Assembly (NCBI GenBank): GCA_030847615.1
Contig: JAUMIR010000004.1
Span: 84,661,001-84,725,000 of the forward strand
DNA: 64,000 nucleotides
Direction: 5' to 3'
Source: Gambelia wislizenii
Lineage: Eukaryota > Chordata > Lepidosauria > Squamata > Crotaphytidae
Shown: positions 33,217 to 44,157 of the stretch, piece after piece
Layout of the letters: the number at the start of each line of letters is the position of its first letter
How positions within the stretch are numbered: the stretch's first letter is position 1
Program-made: the position numbers and the translations under genes
Notes under the pieces: model-generated
Told to the model about the DNA's origin: nothing
Databases searched by the model: none
The model's input: only the letters and a program-made list of their open reading frames with translations

Positions 33217-34052
33217 ATTCTCTCTCTCTGGCTTTTCTTCGCAAACGAAGATTCAGGAAGGACTCATCCCGCGCTTTCTGCAAATGCGCTGATGACTGAA
33301 AAGGCCAACCCGAGATAAACAAGTCCGATTGCAGAAAGCACAGCAGAGGGTCTCCTTGGGTGATGTTTCTGGGCTGTGATTCTTTCTGTGTTGTTGTTTC
33401 TCTTCAAGACTTGTTCGGCATGAGTTCTCTAATAAGGCTGCAGCATTGTGGATAGTGCGTCTCCATGCCTCCCGATGTGAAGCCAGGGTGGACCACTGTT
33501 GGTGATCAATTTGGCCGAGCCTGAGATGTTGTTTCAGAGAATCCTTGTCTCGTTTTTTTGGTGCACCTCTCTTACGCTGACCTGTGTCGAGTTTACCGTA
33601 GAGTACTATTTTTGGGAGGCGATGATCCTCCATCCTAGAAATGTGCCCTGCCCAACGCAGCTGTGTTCTCAATATCATGGCCTCAAAGCTGGTGATCCCT
33701 GCATGCTCAAGGACAGCAACATTCGTCACGTAGTCAGTCCAGTGTATATTTAGGATTGTGTGTATACTGATGAAAACGTTCAAGGAATTGTAAGTGTTGG
33801 CGATAGGTGACCCATGTTTCAGACCCATAAAGGAGAATAAACAGTACAATGGCTCTATACACACTGATTTTTGTGCTTCATCTCAGGTGTTTATTACTCC
33901 AGACTCTTTTGTAAAGTCTTCTAACGTGCTATATGCCTTTGCTAATCTGTGATCGATCTCTTTGTCAATCTTGGCATCTGAGGAGATGATGCTTCCCAGG
34001 TAGGTGAATTGCTGAACGGACTTAAGCACAGATTTGCCGACGGCAATGTGGG
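33217..34052 (-). mobile_element. LINE X copy with C2HC finger
   Basis: The minus-strand frame 33864-33253 (203 codons) encodes the C-terminal part of the LINE X protein: [19 protein letters not shown], a Lys/Arg-rich stretch and a final finger with spacing C-x2-C-x12-H-x3-C. The homologous upstream part continues to 34052 with a frame break. The 3' end is at the left with a CT-rich tail. It lies in opposite orientation to the copy at 30155, with about 2 kb between them. Confidence 0.88.
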
Positions 34053-35005
34053 GTACAATAGCCTCAGTCTAATCAGTCTGGCCTCTAGGCAGAGTTCAGG
34101 CTTGATTTGCTGTGGGACCCATTTATTGGTCATTTTGGCAGTTCCCAGTACATGTAGAACTCTCCTCTAGCACCACATTTCAGATGAGTTGATTCTCTTC
34201 CTGCCAACTTTCTTCACTGTCCAGCTTTTACAACCATACATAGAAATCAGAAATACATTAAAATGGATGCTTATGTATTCAGTGATATATCTTTGCACTT
34301 GAGGATATTATTTAGTTCTTTCGCAGCTGCCCTTCCAAGTCATAGTCTTCTTCTGATTTCTTGACTACTGTCTCCATTTTGATTTATGGCTAAAATTACA
34401 GTGGCACCTTGGTATCTGCTGAGGTTTGGTTCCAGGACTCCCCATGGATACCAAAATCTGTGGATGCTCAAGTCCCATTATATGTAATGGGGTAGTAAAA
34501 TGGTCTCTTATATAAAATGGCAAAATCAAGGTTTGCTTTCTGGATTTAAAAAAATATATATTTTCAAGCCATGGATACTAGAATCTACAAATGCCAAATT
34601 CATGGATATGGAGGGCCAACTGAATAGAAAGTTGATGTCTTTATCATCTACTTTAAAATTGTGTAAATCATCTGTGTGGTTATTATTTTTGTTTTCTTTA
34701 TGTTCAACTGTAACCCTGTTTTTGTACTTTCTTCCTTCCCTGTCTTTAATACTGGTTCTAAGTCTTTCCTATTTTCTCAGAGTAATATGATGGCATCTAC
34801 ATATCTTAAACTGTTGATGTTCCTTCCTCCAATTTTTACACCTCCTTCCTCCTAGTCTAATCCAGCTTTCTGTATGATAGGTTCTGCATATAAATTAAAC
34901 AGAGTGTGATAAAATGCAACCTTGTCTGACCCCCTTGCCAATGGGAAACCATTGTTTCTCCATATTGTGAGCTGACAGTGGCCTCTTGTCCTGATTACGC
35001 ATCAG
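34053..35005 (-). mobile_element. BovB/RTE LINE fragment, interrupted by a MITE
   Basis: The minus-strand segment near 35000-34919 reads F-P-I-G-K-G-V-R-Q-G-C-I-L-S, a reverse-transcriptase motif. Further along, a degenerate R-Y-V-D-A stands where BovB elements have R-Y-A-D-D. The 3' region (34053-34390) matches the fragment at 16705-17460. It is split at 34397-34625 by a TA-flanked MITE. Stops and frame changes show that it is inactive. Confidence 0.75.
34397..34625. mobile_element. TA-flanked MITE (pogo/Tigger-like), nested in BovB
   Basis: Starts TACAGTGGCACCTTGGTATC and ends 'tatggagggccaactgaata'. The reverse complement of the end is close to CAGTTGGCCCTCCATATCC, a Tigger-type terminus. 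BovB sequence continues on both sides. Confidence 0.75.
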
Positions 35006-35539
35006 CACAATCAAATGTTGTGGGAGGCAAATAGATACAGTAATATTCTGGTTTTGGACTAAGAGATCAAGGTGGGGGACTAGGAAAAATATTTGGAGCA
35101 GACTGTTCATATTCTGGGCATGCTTCTATTACTTCTTTGTACACTTCCTCCTCCCACCACTGATCATTTGGAAAGAATCTGAATATGGACTTCAGTGGAT
35201 TTATATATTATCCATATTTAAAATGCAGATAAGCAAGCTGTGTCTGAGTCATATGAGGGAAAGCATATATTGAATGTGCCAGTTTGTATAATGCATTCTA
35301 CAACATAATATAGAAATTGCCTGTGAGTATAATGGGCAGCTGGTACAATTAAATATAAGTTAAAAGCAAATACGTGAACCTGGGCATCAGTCCATTATTG
35401 GACTTATGTGCTTCTAACAGTTGTGCAGAACTGGGAATTTTATTAAGTGCAGCTTCTCCCATTTATCTCATGCACAACTATTAACAGCATCGGAACCCTA
35501 TTGGTTCTGGGAATCTAAAACTGAAGCTTAATGGTCTAT

Positions 35540-35632
35540 GTTACTGCAATGAACAGAATGTTGGATGAGATAGGCTTTTGGTTTGATTCAGCTGGGTTCT
35601 TCTTATGTCCTTCTTACATTCTTATGTCTGAA
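35540..35632 (+). mobile_element. SINE/CR1-like tail fragment
   Basis: 'ttggatgagataggcttttg', 'gattcagctgggttcttctt' and then repeats of 'cttatgt' resemble the 3' part of tRNA SINEs of reptiles. Confidence 0.5.
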
Positions 35633-36181
35633 TATACAGACATAGCTGTGGAAGTGAAGCAAAGGTCATAAGGCAAAGGCAACTTGCTTCATATGTGTGC
35701 TTTTAGTATTTAACACATCTCCTTATGTCTGTAAATGAATGCGTCTGTGGAGTGTGAATACCTGTACATAGAGAATATTGCTCCTCTTATGTATCAGGAT
35801 ACCAAAGAAATACATCAGCTGCCTTCTGGTGGCACTGATCTCTCTATAAAATGCCTCCAAATAGTTCCTTGGCAACAAACAAACCTGTTTTTAACTACTT
35901 CGGGTGACATCAGTCAGCATCAGTGTGTGTTGCTGGAAAAGTTGTCTGCCTAGCTGAACTGCACTAATAGCAGATAGCACAACAATGAATACAGTGAAAC
36001 ACAACAGTTTCACAATATCTACCAAATGTCAATTTCTCTCTATAGTTTTTTTCAACAGTAGCTTGAGGTCATGTGCTTCCTTCTTTGTGTACCTTGTGTT
36101 TGAGTTTCATTCACTCTTTTCTGATACAGAAAGCAGTGAGAAAAATATAAAAGTATGTATAACTATATGACAGTATAATAG

Positions 36182-36408
36182 GGCCTAAATACCCTAAAGG
36201 CACCAGATCCTGTCTGATCTTGGGAGCTAAGCAGGGTCAGCCTTGGTTAGTACTTGGATGAGAGACCACCAGCAAATACCAGGTGCTGTAGGGTATATTT
36301 CAGAGGAAGGAACGGGCAAAACCACATCTGAGTATTCCTTGCCCAAGAAAACCCTATGTAATGTATGGGGTTGCCATATGTTGACAGGCAACCTGAAGGC
36401 ATACACCC
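36182..36408 (+). mobile_element. 5S rRNA-headed SINE
   Basis: A full-length, well-preserved copy: 'ggcctaaataccctaaaggc', 'tctgatcttgggagctaagc', 'agtacttggatgagagacc', 'aataccaggtgctgtagggt', and the shared tail with 'ttgacaggcaacctgaaggc' before a C run. Confidence 0.92.
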
Positions 36409-36539
36409 CCCCCCCCAATAGTGTAACTGTTGTACCTGGAGGGTGCAAGATAGATGTACATTGATGTTATCCATAGCAAGAACTAGGCCACATCATGGAA
36501 ACAGTTCAATAACAAACGATAAGTATGTCTGTAGGACAC

Positions 36540-36765
36540 TGTTATAGCAGTTTGATACCCATTTAATTGTCCTGACTCCAACCTACAGAATGCTGTAATT
36601 TTTACATTGATAAGGCTGTCTTCCCTAGGTGTCTCTAATGCACTCCCCTTAACTATCCCTGAATAAGAATTCTGAGTACCTCACCAAACTACAAATCCCA
36701 GGATACCATAGGATGGAGCCATGACACACAGAGTGGTATCAAAATGCTGTAACTGTCGCTTGTAT
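36540..36765. mobile_element. MITE family B, diverged
   Basis: The left arm 'tagcagtttgatacccattt' and the right arm 'gagtggtatcaaaatgctgt' pair, and 'aactacaaatcccaggatac' is the family core. Confidence 0.6.
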
Positions 36766-36786
36766 ATAGTCATAGGAGATTTTCAC

Positions 36787-36950
36787 ACCGGGGCTAAATG
36801 CCCCGGTTCTGTCCTGCCACCTCCTCTCCTGTTCCTGCAACAGAATGGAGGTGAATGTTCGCACACTTACCTCCATTCTGCTGCAGGAACGGTCCTCCTC
36901 CCTCCTTGCCCGGCTGGCCGTAAATGCAGCTGCTTTTACGACCAGCCGGG
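36787..36950. repeat. Three consecutive stem-loops
   Basis: Hairpin 1 (36787-36807) has 7-bp arms ACCGGGG/CCCCGGT. Hairpin 2 (36831-36890) has 22-bp arms with one mismatch, beginning GTTCCTGCAACAGAATGG. Hairpin 3 (36909-36950) has 16-bp arms with one mismatch, beginning CCCGGCTGGCCGTAAA. They lie in an otherwise unclassified GC-richer patch that may be part of a non-autonomous transposon. Confidence 0.75.
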
Positions 36951-37214
36951 GGAAATCATGCTTGTTCTCACGAGAGATCTTTTCAGTGTCCTCACCAGGG
37001 GGAACAATCCCCAGAAAGATCAGCTTTATTCCTACTTCCCACTCCAATATGCTTTTTCGTCACTCTTTTTCCATCGCTCCTAAACCTTCCCATATCTCCT
37101 TTTTCCTTTCCCTCTTTGCCCTTCTCCAGTCTCTGTTCCAATCCCACTTTCTCTCCTTCTCCTTAAAAAAAGAGTACTTTCCCCCTTCTGGTCCCCCCCG
37201 CCTTTCTGTATCAC

Positions 37215-38105
37215 CCATCTACTTTGAAGTTGAAGGCTTTCACGGCTGGCATCCATAGGTTTTCTGTGTTTTTTTTTTCCGGGCTGTGAGGCCGTGTTCT
37301 GGAAGAGTTTATTTCTGATGTTTTGCCTTCATCTGTGGCTGGCATCTTCAGAGAATGGTTGGGTAGGAGTGTGTGTGTGGGGGGGTTATATACTGTGAGC
37401 CCCTGTTGGAGAGGATATGTAAATTTGTGTATTTGAATGGCTAGTTTCTGGGTGGAGTTTCTGGGTGGAGGTAGTGTCTTTTTGGCTAATGGTTGGGTAA
37501 TGGTCCATTGTCTGCTGGGTGGAGTTCATTTGCATGTGTTGATTTTAGTGTTTTTCAAGACTGGTAGCCAGATTTTGTTTACTTTTAGGGTTGCTCTTTT
37601 CCTGTTGAACTTGTCCAGGTGTTTGTGGATTTCAATAGCTTCTCTATACATTCTGACATGATAGTTGTTGGCCTGGTCTAGAATTTTGGTATTTTTAAAT
37701 AACATTTTGTGTCCAGGTTGGTTTATCACATGTTCTGCTACTGCTGATTTTTCTGGCTGGCCCAGTCTGTAGTGTCTCTCATGTTCCTTGTTTTGTGTTT
37801 GCACACTGCGTTTAGTGGTCCCTATGTAAACTTGTCCACAGCTGTATGGTATGCAGTAAACTCCTGCAGCTATGAAAGGGTCTCTTTTGTCCTTCGCTGA
37901 AACTGAAACCCAGAAACTAGCCATTCAAATACACAAATTTACATATACTCCCCAACAGGGGTTCACAGTATGTAAACCCCCAACACACTCCTACCCAGCC
38001 ATTCTCTGAAGATGCCAGCCACAGATGCAGGTGAAACGTCAGAAATAAACTCTTCCAGAACACGGCCTCACAGCTCGGGAAAAAACCACGGAACATCCAT
38101 CTACT
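37215..38105 (-). mobile_element. Penelope-like element with inverted terminal repeats
   Basis: The 9-bp direct repeat 'ccatctact' lies at 37215-37223 and 38097-38105 and bounds an 873-base insert (37224-38096). Its two ends (about 37224-37460 and 37898-38096) are inverted repeats of roughly 200 bases, including 'atttgaatggctagtttctg' against 'cagaaactagccattcaaat'. The interior encodes a GIY-YIG-type endonuclease remnant on the minus strand. The combination of terminal repeats in inverted orientation and a GIY-YIG domain is the signature of Penelope-like elements. The reverse transcriptase part is missing. Confidence 0.82.
37526..37924 (-). pseudogene. GIY-YIG endonuclease domain of a Penelope-like element
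   Basis: An open frame of 132 codons with no internal stop. Near residues 22-40 it shows G-V-Y-C-I-P-Y-S-C-G-Q-V-Y-I-G, i.e. a GVY...YIG pair in place of the canonical GIY...YIG. It then has E-H-E-R-H-Y-R and S-A-V-A-E-H, where such domains in Penelope-like elements carry their conserved His/Glu positions. In a complete element the domain follows a reverse transcriptase and nicks target DNA. Here it is isolated, so I call it a remnant even though the frame is open. Confidence 0.8.
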
Positions 38106-38129
38106 GTTTCTCCCCTCCCCCACGTTCCC

Positions 38130-40410
38130 CTGGGAGCTCAAGAAGCGATTTGACTAGTAAGTCAGCCAGCAAGCCAGCCAGTAGATATGTTGAGTTCTCC
38201 CACAGTCCTTATGACTTCTTAATTGCTTCTTTGAAGTCTAGGAACCTACATCACTTCCTACTGGAAGCCATAGACTATCTGATGCAAAGCAAAGCAATAG
38301 AGAGGATGCTATCCTCACATAGGTGCAGGGGTTGCTATTTGATCTTCTTCATCATGCCCAAGAAAAATGGCATATGCAGAGCCATATTGAATCTAAGGGA
38401 GTGGGTCAATTCGTCAAGAAGTGCCACTTTCGGATGGAAACACCCAAGTACATCCTCAAAGGGTTCCTGTCATGTCTGGATTTGACCAAAGCATACCTTG
38501 ACATCCTGGTTCATCCCTCATCCCTCTAATTCCTTCATTTTGTATATGGGGGATCCCATTACCAATACAAAGCATTTCTGTTTGGCCTGTCCTCAGCTTA
38601 TTCATCCTGCTTCCTTCCAGAAGGGCCTAAAAGATGTCCAGGTGATGCTGCACTCATTGACCCTGCATGGCTTTCAGGTAAATCTTGGGAAGGGCTTCCT
38701 CATCACAAAATATCCAGCATCTTGGAGTCATAATCAAAAGTCAGGTATGGTCTCCCTTTCCAACAGAGAATTCAGGCCATCAGGAACACCATCTCCTCTG
38801 TCAGACATTCCCCCCTCACAGACTTGTCTCTATTGGCACATCTTCTTGGCCTAATGATCTCATTCCTCAGGCCTGCTTTCATGCCAGACCCCTTCAGTAG
38901 TTAATGTCATCACACTAGGCTGCCATTGCAGTCAGGAAGCATTGTAGAATAAAGGTTTCCCAACCAGTCCTCTGCTCCCTCAAATGGTGGACCTCTCCCA
39001 CCAGCAGCAGACGGAAACCCATATGAGAACCAGCCAAGGTACAGATCACCACAGATGCCAGCCTGAGAAGCTGAGGAGTGCACATAGCTTAGGGCATATG
39101 GAGCCAGCACAGCATCAAACTGGCTGAAACTGAGGGTGGTCAGACTGGCCCTGCTAGCTTTTGCCAAGATAATTCAGGACAAGGCAATCCTAACCAAGAT
39201 AGACAACGTGACCACAAAAGCCCATTTAAATCATCAAGGTGGAATGAGGTCCCAGTCCCTTATGAGGGAGGCCCAGAAGCTCTTGACCTGGGTAGAATCT
39301 CACATTCTCTCTATAGAGGTGGAACATCTCCAAGGCACTCTGAACTCCCAGGCAGAATGGCTCAGTCAGATGGATATAGACCAGGTGAGATGGAGTTTCC
39401 ACCTGGAATTATTTCATCTGCTAATCAAGAGATTCAGCCAACCAGACGTAACCTCTTTACCCTGCTGAAGATACCCAACAGAGGGAGCCAAAGGCCTGGA
39501 TACTCTTTCTCTTCCTTGGCCTGGGGGACTTCTGTCTGGCTTCCCTCCAGTGGCCCTACTCCCCAAGGTAATGGAAGAAGTTATGCAGGTGGGACAGGCG
39601 TGAACACATTGACTCCCTAAAATCCTCAGTTTTTTTCTTATTTGAATTCCTCTAGGAGGTCTAGACTGATTGAGATCTCAGACCCAACATTGTCAAGAGG
39701 GAAAGTGCAGCCATCACTTCATTGCTGCTGCATGTGCAAGGGGCCAGGATTGCACCTCATCCACATGTTCAGAGATTCCTCAGGGGACTCGGTCCTTGTC
39801 CTACCTACAGTTCAGTGTTTTCCCTCCTGGGACCTGCACGCAGTTCTAAAAGCACTAACAGTTCCACCTTTCAAACCCTCGCATGAGGCCCCCCTGAAGA
39901 ATCTGTCCTGGAAGGTACTCTTCCTGACCGCCATTACCTCAGTACAGAGGGTGTTGGAACTAGGTGCCCTGTTAACACGAAAAGAGCTCTGCATCATCAC
40001 TGACTTCGTGGTGCTTTGGCTGGACCCCAACTTCACCCCTAAGGTGAACTCTGCCTTCCACAGAGTACAAGAAGTGATCCTCCCCTCCTTCTGCCCTCAG
40101 CCATCCAAGGAATTGGAGAAGATATGGTGTACATTGGATGTTCGCTGAGCCATCTGCATTCACCTCATTCTTCCGACTCCTTATTTGCCTCCTTTCAGCC
40201 CCATTCCATGGGAAAGAAGGTATTGGTCTCCATTCTTAGCAGGTGGATCAGGGCCTGCATTACAGCCTGCTATGAGTCCCTGGGGGTTCCTCCACCAGGA
40301 AAAATAGTCACTCACTCCATTAAGAGCCCAGCCACATCAGTGGTTCTGGTCACCAATGCCCCCCAGGAGAAATCTGCAGGACAACAATGTGGAAGTCACT
40401 CTTGACATTA
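38130..40410 (+). pseudogene. Degenerate DIRS-type retrotransposon (RT, RNase H, tyrosine recombinase)
   Basis: Three frame-shifted coding segments lie in DIRS order. (1) Reverse transcriptase, about 38190-38720: I-M-P-K-K-N-G, then L-D-L-T-K-A-Y and F-G-L-S-S-A. The block holding the YxDD catalytic motif is absent between about 38590 and 38640, so an internal deletion is likely. (2) RNase H, about 39040-39460, starting I-T-T-D-A-S. (3) Tyrosine recombinase, about 39840-40400: S-V-Q-R-V-L-E-L-G-A-L contains the first catalytic Arg, and H-S-I-K stands where H-x-x-R is expected. The catalytic Tyr region was not found. Multiple stops and shifts show that it is dead. It sits directly beside the Penelope-like element. 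Confidence 0.82.
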
Positions 40411-40689
40411 AATAGAACCTATACACTCAATAGTTTTGACTCATTTGAATCCACCTTTGGTAGGTGGGTGCTACAGCACATAGTTAAACTGTAAAATTCT
40501 AGAGATGCCGACACTACACACACTTATTTAGGGAGCTCTGGTGTATCCCATCCAAAGAATGTTTCTCCCTGTTCATTTCCAGCAGAGAAAGGAGGACTGT
40601 CCTGCCTACCCTGGAGGGTGCTGGGCATGAAGCTAAGCATAGTTGTAAATAGTCCCCCCCCTGCCACTGCTAAGTCCTCCCCTCCTTTA

Positions 40690-41490
40690 TCTGTTGTTTA
40701 GTCCTTTTAATCTTACAGTTAAAAAAAGCAATAAAAAAACCACAAGGGAAGTTCTCTTTTTTCTCGGGACTTTATTAGACCACCCTCCTCAACAGTTCTT
40801 TTGCCGGCATAAATTGTGGCGTTTTTATGCCGGCAAAAGAACTCCCCCCACTAGACCTTACCTTGCTCTTGGTAAAGAGGCAGCCCAGGCACTAACAGGG
40901 AGTGAACGGAGCTCCATTTACTTCCTGGTTTCAAATCCCACTGATTCTCATGAGAAAACACTAGCATGGGAAATTTTAAAACCAAATTAAAACAGAAAAA
41001 GTACACACAAGCACAAAAACACACTTTAAAAGTCCCATGTAAACCTGGGTGGGGGGGCTTTGTCATAAAAAGAGCATCCCCTACCTGACTGTCACAGTCT
41101 TACCTGGAAGTGTTTTCCTATTAACACTGCATTCACGTGAGTACAATGGTGTGCTGATTCAAATGCCGGCAACAAATCACCATGGGAGATCAATTGACAA
41201 CTTGGCCCATCAGTAAAATAGGATTTTTTTTTTTACTTTACATAATCGTGAAAGGGCGACATCGTCTGCTATGCGCACCCTTTTGCGATCATTAGCCATC
41301 CTTATGATGCTGTATTTGTATGGTCTGATAAAGTCCTCAGAGTGTTTCTTCAGCTATTATAAAGACTTTCTGGGGATGGCTCCCCCAATGAGGACACTGA
41401 AAAGGCCTACCTTTTTCCTGGTTGTGGGAGTGAGTGGGAGGAGCAACCCACCCAGAGGATGTTCCTCCCTTCTCTGCTGGAACTGAACAT
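40690..41490 (+). mobile_element. Unclassified two-copy element, copy 1, with 20-bp perfect hairpin
   Basis: It shares ordered blocks with 43020-43745: 'acggagctcc', 'acttcctgg', 'catgggaaatt', 'aacctgg', 'gaagtgttt', 'cccatca' and 'gtctgataa'. At 40794-40843 it holds a perfect 20-bp inverted repeat (AGTTCTTTTGCCGGCATAAA) around a 10-base loop. No protein is recognised, so a non-autonomous DNA transposon is the simplest reading. Confidence 0.6.
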
Positions 41491-42320
41491 ATTTAAGGTA
41501 AGACCAACACTTCTGTCTTTCATTGGTTTGCAGTCATTGTGCTTTAGTAGCTGTGAATGAACTCTGCCCTGTTCCAGTGAATAATATGCTGTTTGCTTCC
41601 ACCAGGTTTGTCAGGCATTTGTTCCGTAGGGACACACTTTGCACTTGTGCAATTTGTCTAATTAAGTGTATTCATTTACCTATTAAGCTTGCCATCCTCA
41701 GTACTTAGTTGAGTCATGCAACAAATGCGCTTAAAACTGTACACTCTATTCAGTTAGAAGAAAAAAAGTAGGCTTCAGCTCATCAGAGTAATGCTAAGAC
41801 CCCCGATGTTTGGCTATTGTTGTCATGAGTTTAGTAGCTGAGAAGAATATCACCATCTGTAATTGATTCAGCGTCACAGCACCTTAGTGTAGAATAATGC
41901 CAGTTTTGCAAGTTGGAAGCCACATCGCATGTACTTCAAGGATGGGCAGTGAAATCCTATGCACGTCTGTTTAAAAATAAGTCCCATTTAATTCAGTGCT
42001 CATTCTCAGCTGCATGCAGCCTGAAAGGGTGACCAGATGCAAAGGAGGACTGGGCTTTTGTAACCTTAACAATTATTCTGAAAAGAGAATGTTAGCACTT
42101 AAAACTGTTTTCAGCCCTGCAGGTGAAGAGTCTCTTGCCAAACTCCCATCTGTTGAAAGTATAAGGCATGGCTCTTTCATCCAGTGGGCTGAAAAAGGAC
42201 TCAGCACCTCTAAACACAAGCATGCAAAGTGGTGATGGGAAGAGGCTGAATTTGTTTAATCACTGGTTTATTTAATTTTTAAATGGTTGTAGTTGTTTTG
42301 CATTACAGTTCACTTGATTA

Positions 42321-42587
42321 TACAGTTGGACCCCCATGTCCGTGGGGGTTTGGTTCCTGGACTTATCGCAGATATTGGAAACAGCAGATAATACTGAACT
42401 CTGTTAAAATAAAGGACTTTGCATAAAAATATACCATAGAGTTGTGTTGGAGGACCTAGTCAGTACCTAGACAAGATGCCTCTAGGCATTTTCCAGTGTG
42501 ACTCTATGGTATGTGTCCCCTATTTTGTGTCCCATGGATAACTGAAACCACAGATATTGGTTCCATGGATACAGGGATCCAACTGTA
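42321..42587. mobile_element. TA-flanked MITE (mariner/pogo-like)
   Basis: Starts TACAGTTGGACCCCCATGTC and ends 'gatacagggatccaactgta', clear inverted termini within TA. The inner segment 'gttggaggacctag' and 'gactctatggta' is shared with the copy at 27136-27466. Confidence 0.85.
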
Positions 42588-43019
42588 CTTACTGTAAATT
42601 AGCTGTCAACTTCATTGAACCTTCTGTTATGCTATAACAGGCTTATTTTTTTTTTTAAATACGCTCCTTATCTTTAAATTATTTTAAATCCAGAGTGAGG
42701 AAGATGTTGTTGGATTGGAACTCACAATATACCTGACCATGGTGGTTGTGGCTGATGGCAGACATGAACACACTGTCCTCTAACTGAATATTGAAAGCAA
42801 ATAAACTCAAAAAAACAAAACAGGAGCACTATTTTGCTTTGTACCCAGTCACCCTAGAGGTACTTGTACAACACAACTGACCCATACAGTTTGCTTGATT
42901 GGAAGGTTTTAGCTCATGTTGTAGGCTTGTGGGACCAATGTGGGCCAACCTAGGCCTTTGGACTACAACTCCCAGCATCCCTTTCCAGTGACTAGAGTGT
43001 CTAGGGGTTCAGGGAGATG

Positions 43020-43745
43020 TAATAAAAAATGTAACTTCATACCTTAAATCTCCTCTCCTGCCCCTCTCCTGTCCCTGTAATGACAGAAAATGAAAACTTT
43101 TCAGACTTACCTTAACCACGCCTCGTTCCCTCGGCAGGGCAGCCTAGGAGTTAATGGAGCTCTAACGGAGCTCCTTTCACTTCCTGGATTGAAGTCCCAA
43201 GAGCATGGGAAATTCAAAAATAAAAACAAAAATACTACAGTAAAAGTAACACCAAGCACAAACATGCTTAAATCATTACAAGTAACCTGGGGAGGGTACA
43301 AAAAAGTGTGTCACTTACCCCGAAGTCCCGATCTCGCCCAGAAGTGTTCTGGCACAGACCTCCTAGCATAACGGGGGACCAGCATAATGGGGCACCATTT
43401 GAGTCGCAGAACATTCCATTACAGAAATGGAATGGGGGATTCATTGATGACATAGCCCATCAATAAAAAGAAGTGCCAGTGTAACAACAGCCAAACGGGA
43501 GCATGACGACACAGGAATGACATCTGAAATCAAGCCCATTAGCAATCTCCTGGCACCGTTATCATACCATATTTAGAGCGTCTGATAATCTTCCATGTCT
43601 AAACTTTAAAGGGACTATCCCTTTGACCCTATCCCCAAAATGGGTTCTTGGATAGTTCCTTTAAAGTTCAGACTAAAACCCAGAGGAGATCCACCACCCC
43701 ATTAATGCTGATACCACCAGCTTCCACTGCTACCAGGTGCTTATA
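43020..43745 (+). mobile_element. Unclassified two-copy element, copy 2
   Basis: Homologous in order to 40690-41490 but without that hairpin. It has its own inverted pair near 43597-43676 ('aaactttaaagggactatcc' against 'ggatagttcctttaaagtt'). The part 43640-43740 ('cagactaaaacccagagg' onward) resembles 56850-57000. Confidence 0.55.
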
Positions 43746-44157
43746 GAGCCCTGCTCTTACAGTCTCAAGCAACCAGGAAAACAAAAAAGCAGAATTGTTA
43801 TCAAGGCCCTGGTGGGCCCACCAGCTCAGTTATCTCCTTCTAGTTTGATGGCCAGATGCTGTGTGGGCCTGGGCTATAGCCAATCCTTGATGGATTTTAG
43901 GTCTTTTGTAGAGATACTGTTTTTTATTCCTGTTTGAAGGCAGGCTTCTAGTTCCCCACAGGTGAGTAGCAATCAATATGGTGGTCAAGGGTAAAATACA
44001 GTATCTGTACCAGTCCTTAGCTTGGCTGGAAGCAGCTTATTCATTACTAATTAGACAGCTGTGCTCTTTGGAAGGCAGGAAGTCAAATCAAATTACTCCA
44101 GTGGGCTCTCTCCTTCATCATTGCAACTACCTAGCTTGTGGGGGCAATTAGCTAACA

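Noticed and set aside
41580..41640. Alternative KCNC4 last exon around 'tttgttccgtagggacac'
   Set aside because: It superficially recalls a known Kv3.4 tail motif, but the frame hits a stop at once and the acceptor phase does not fit.
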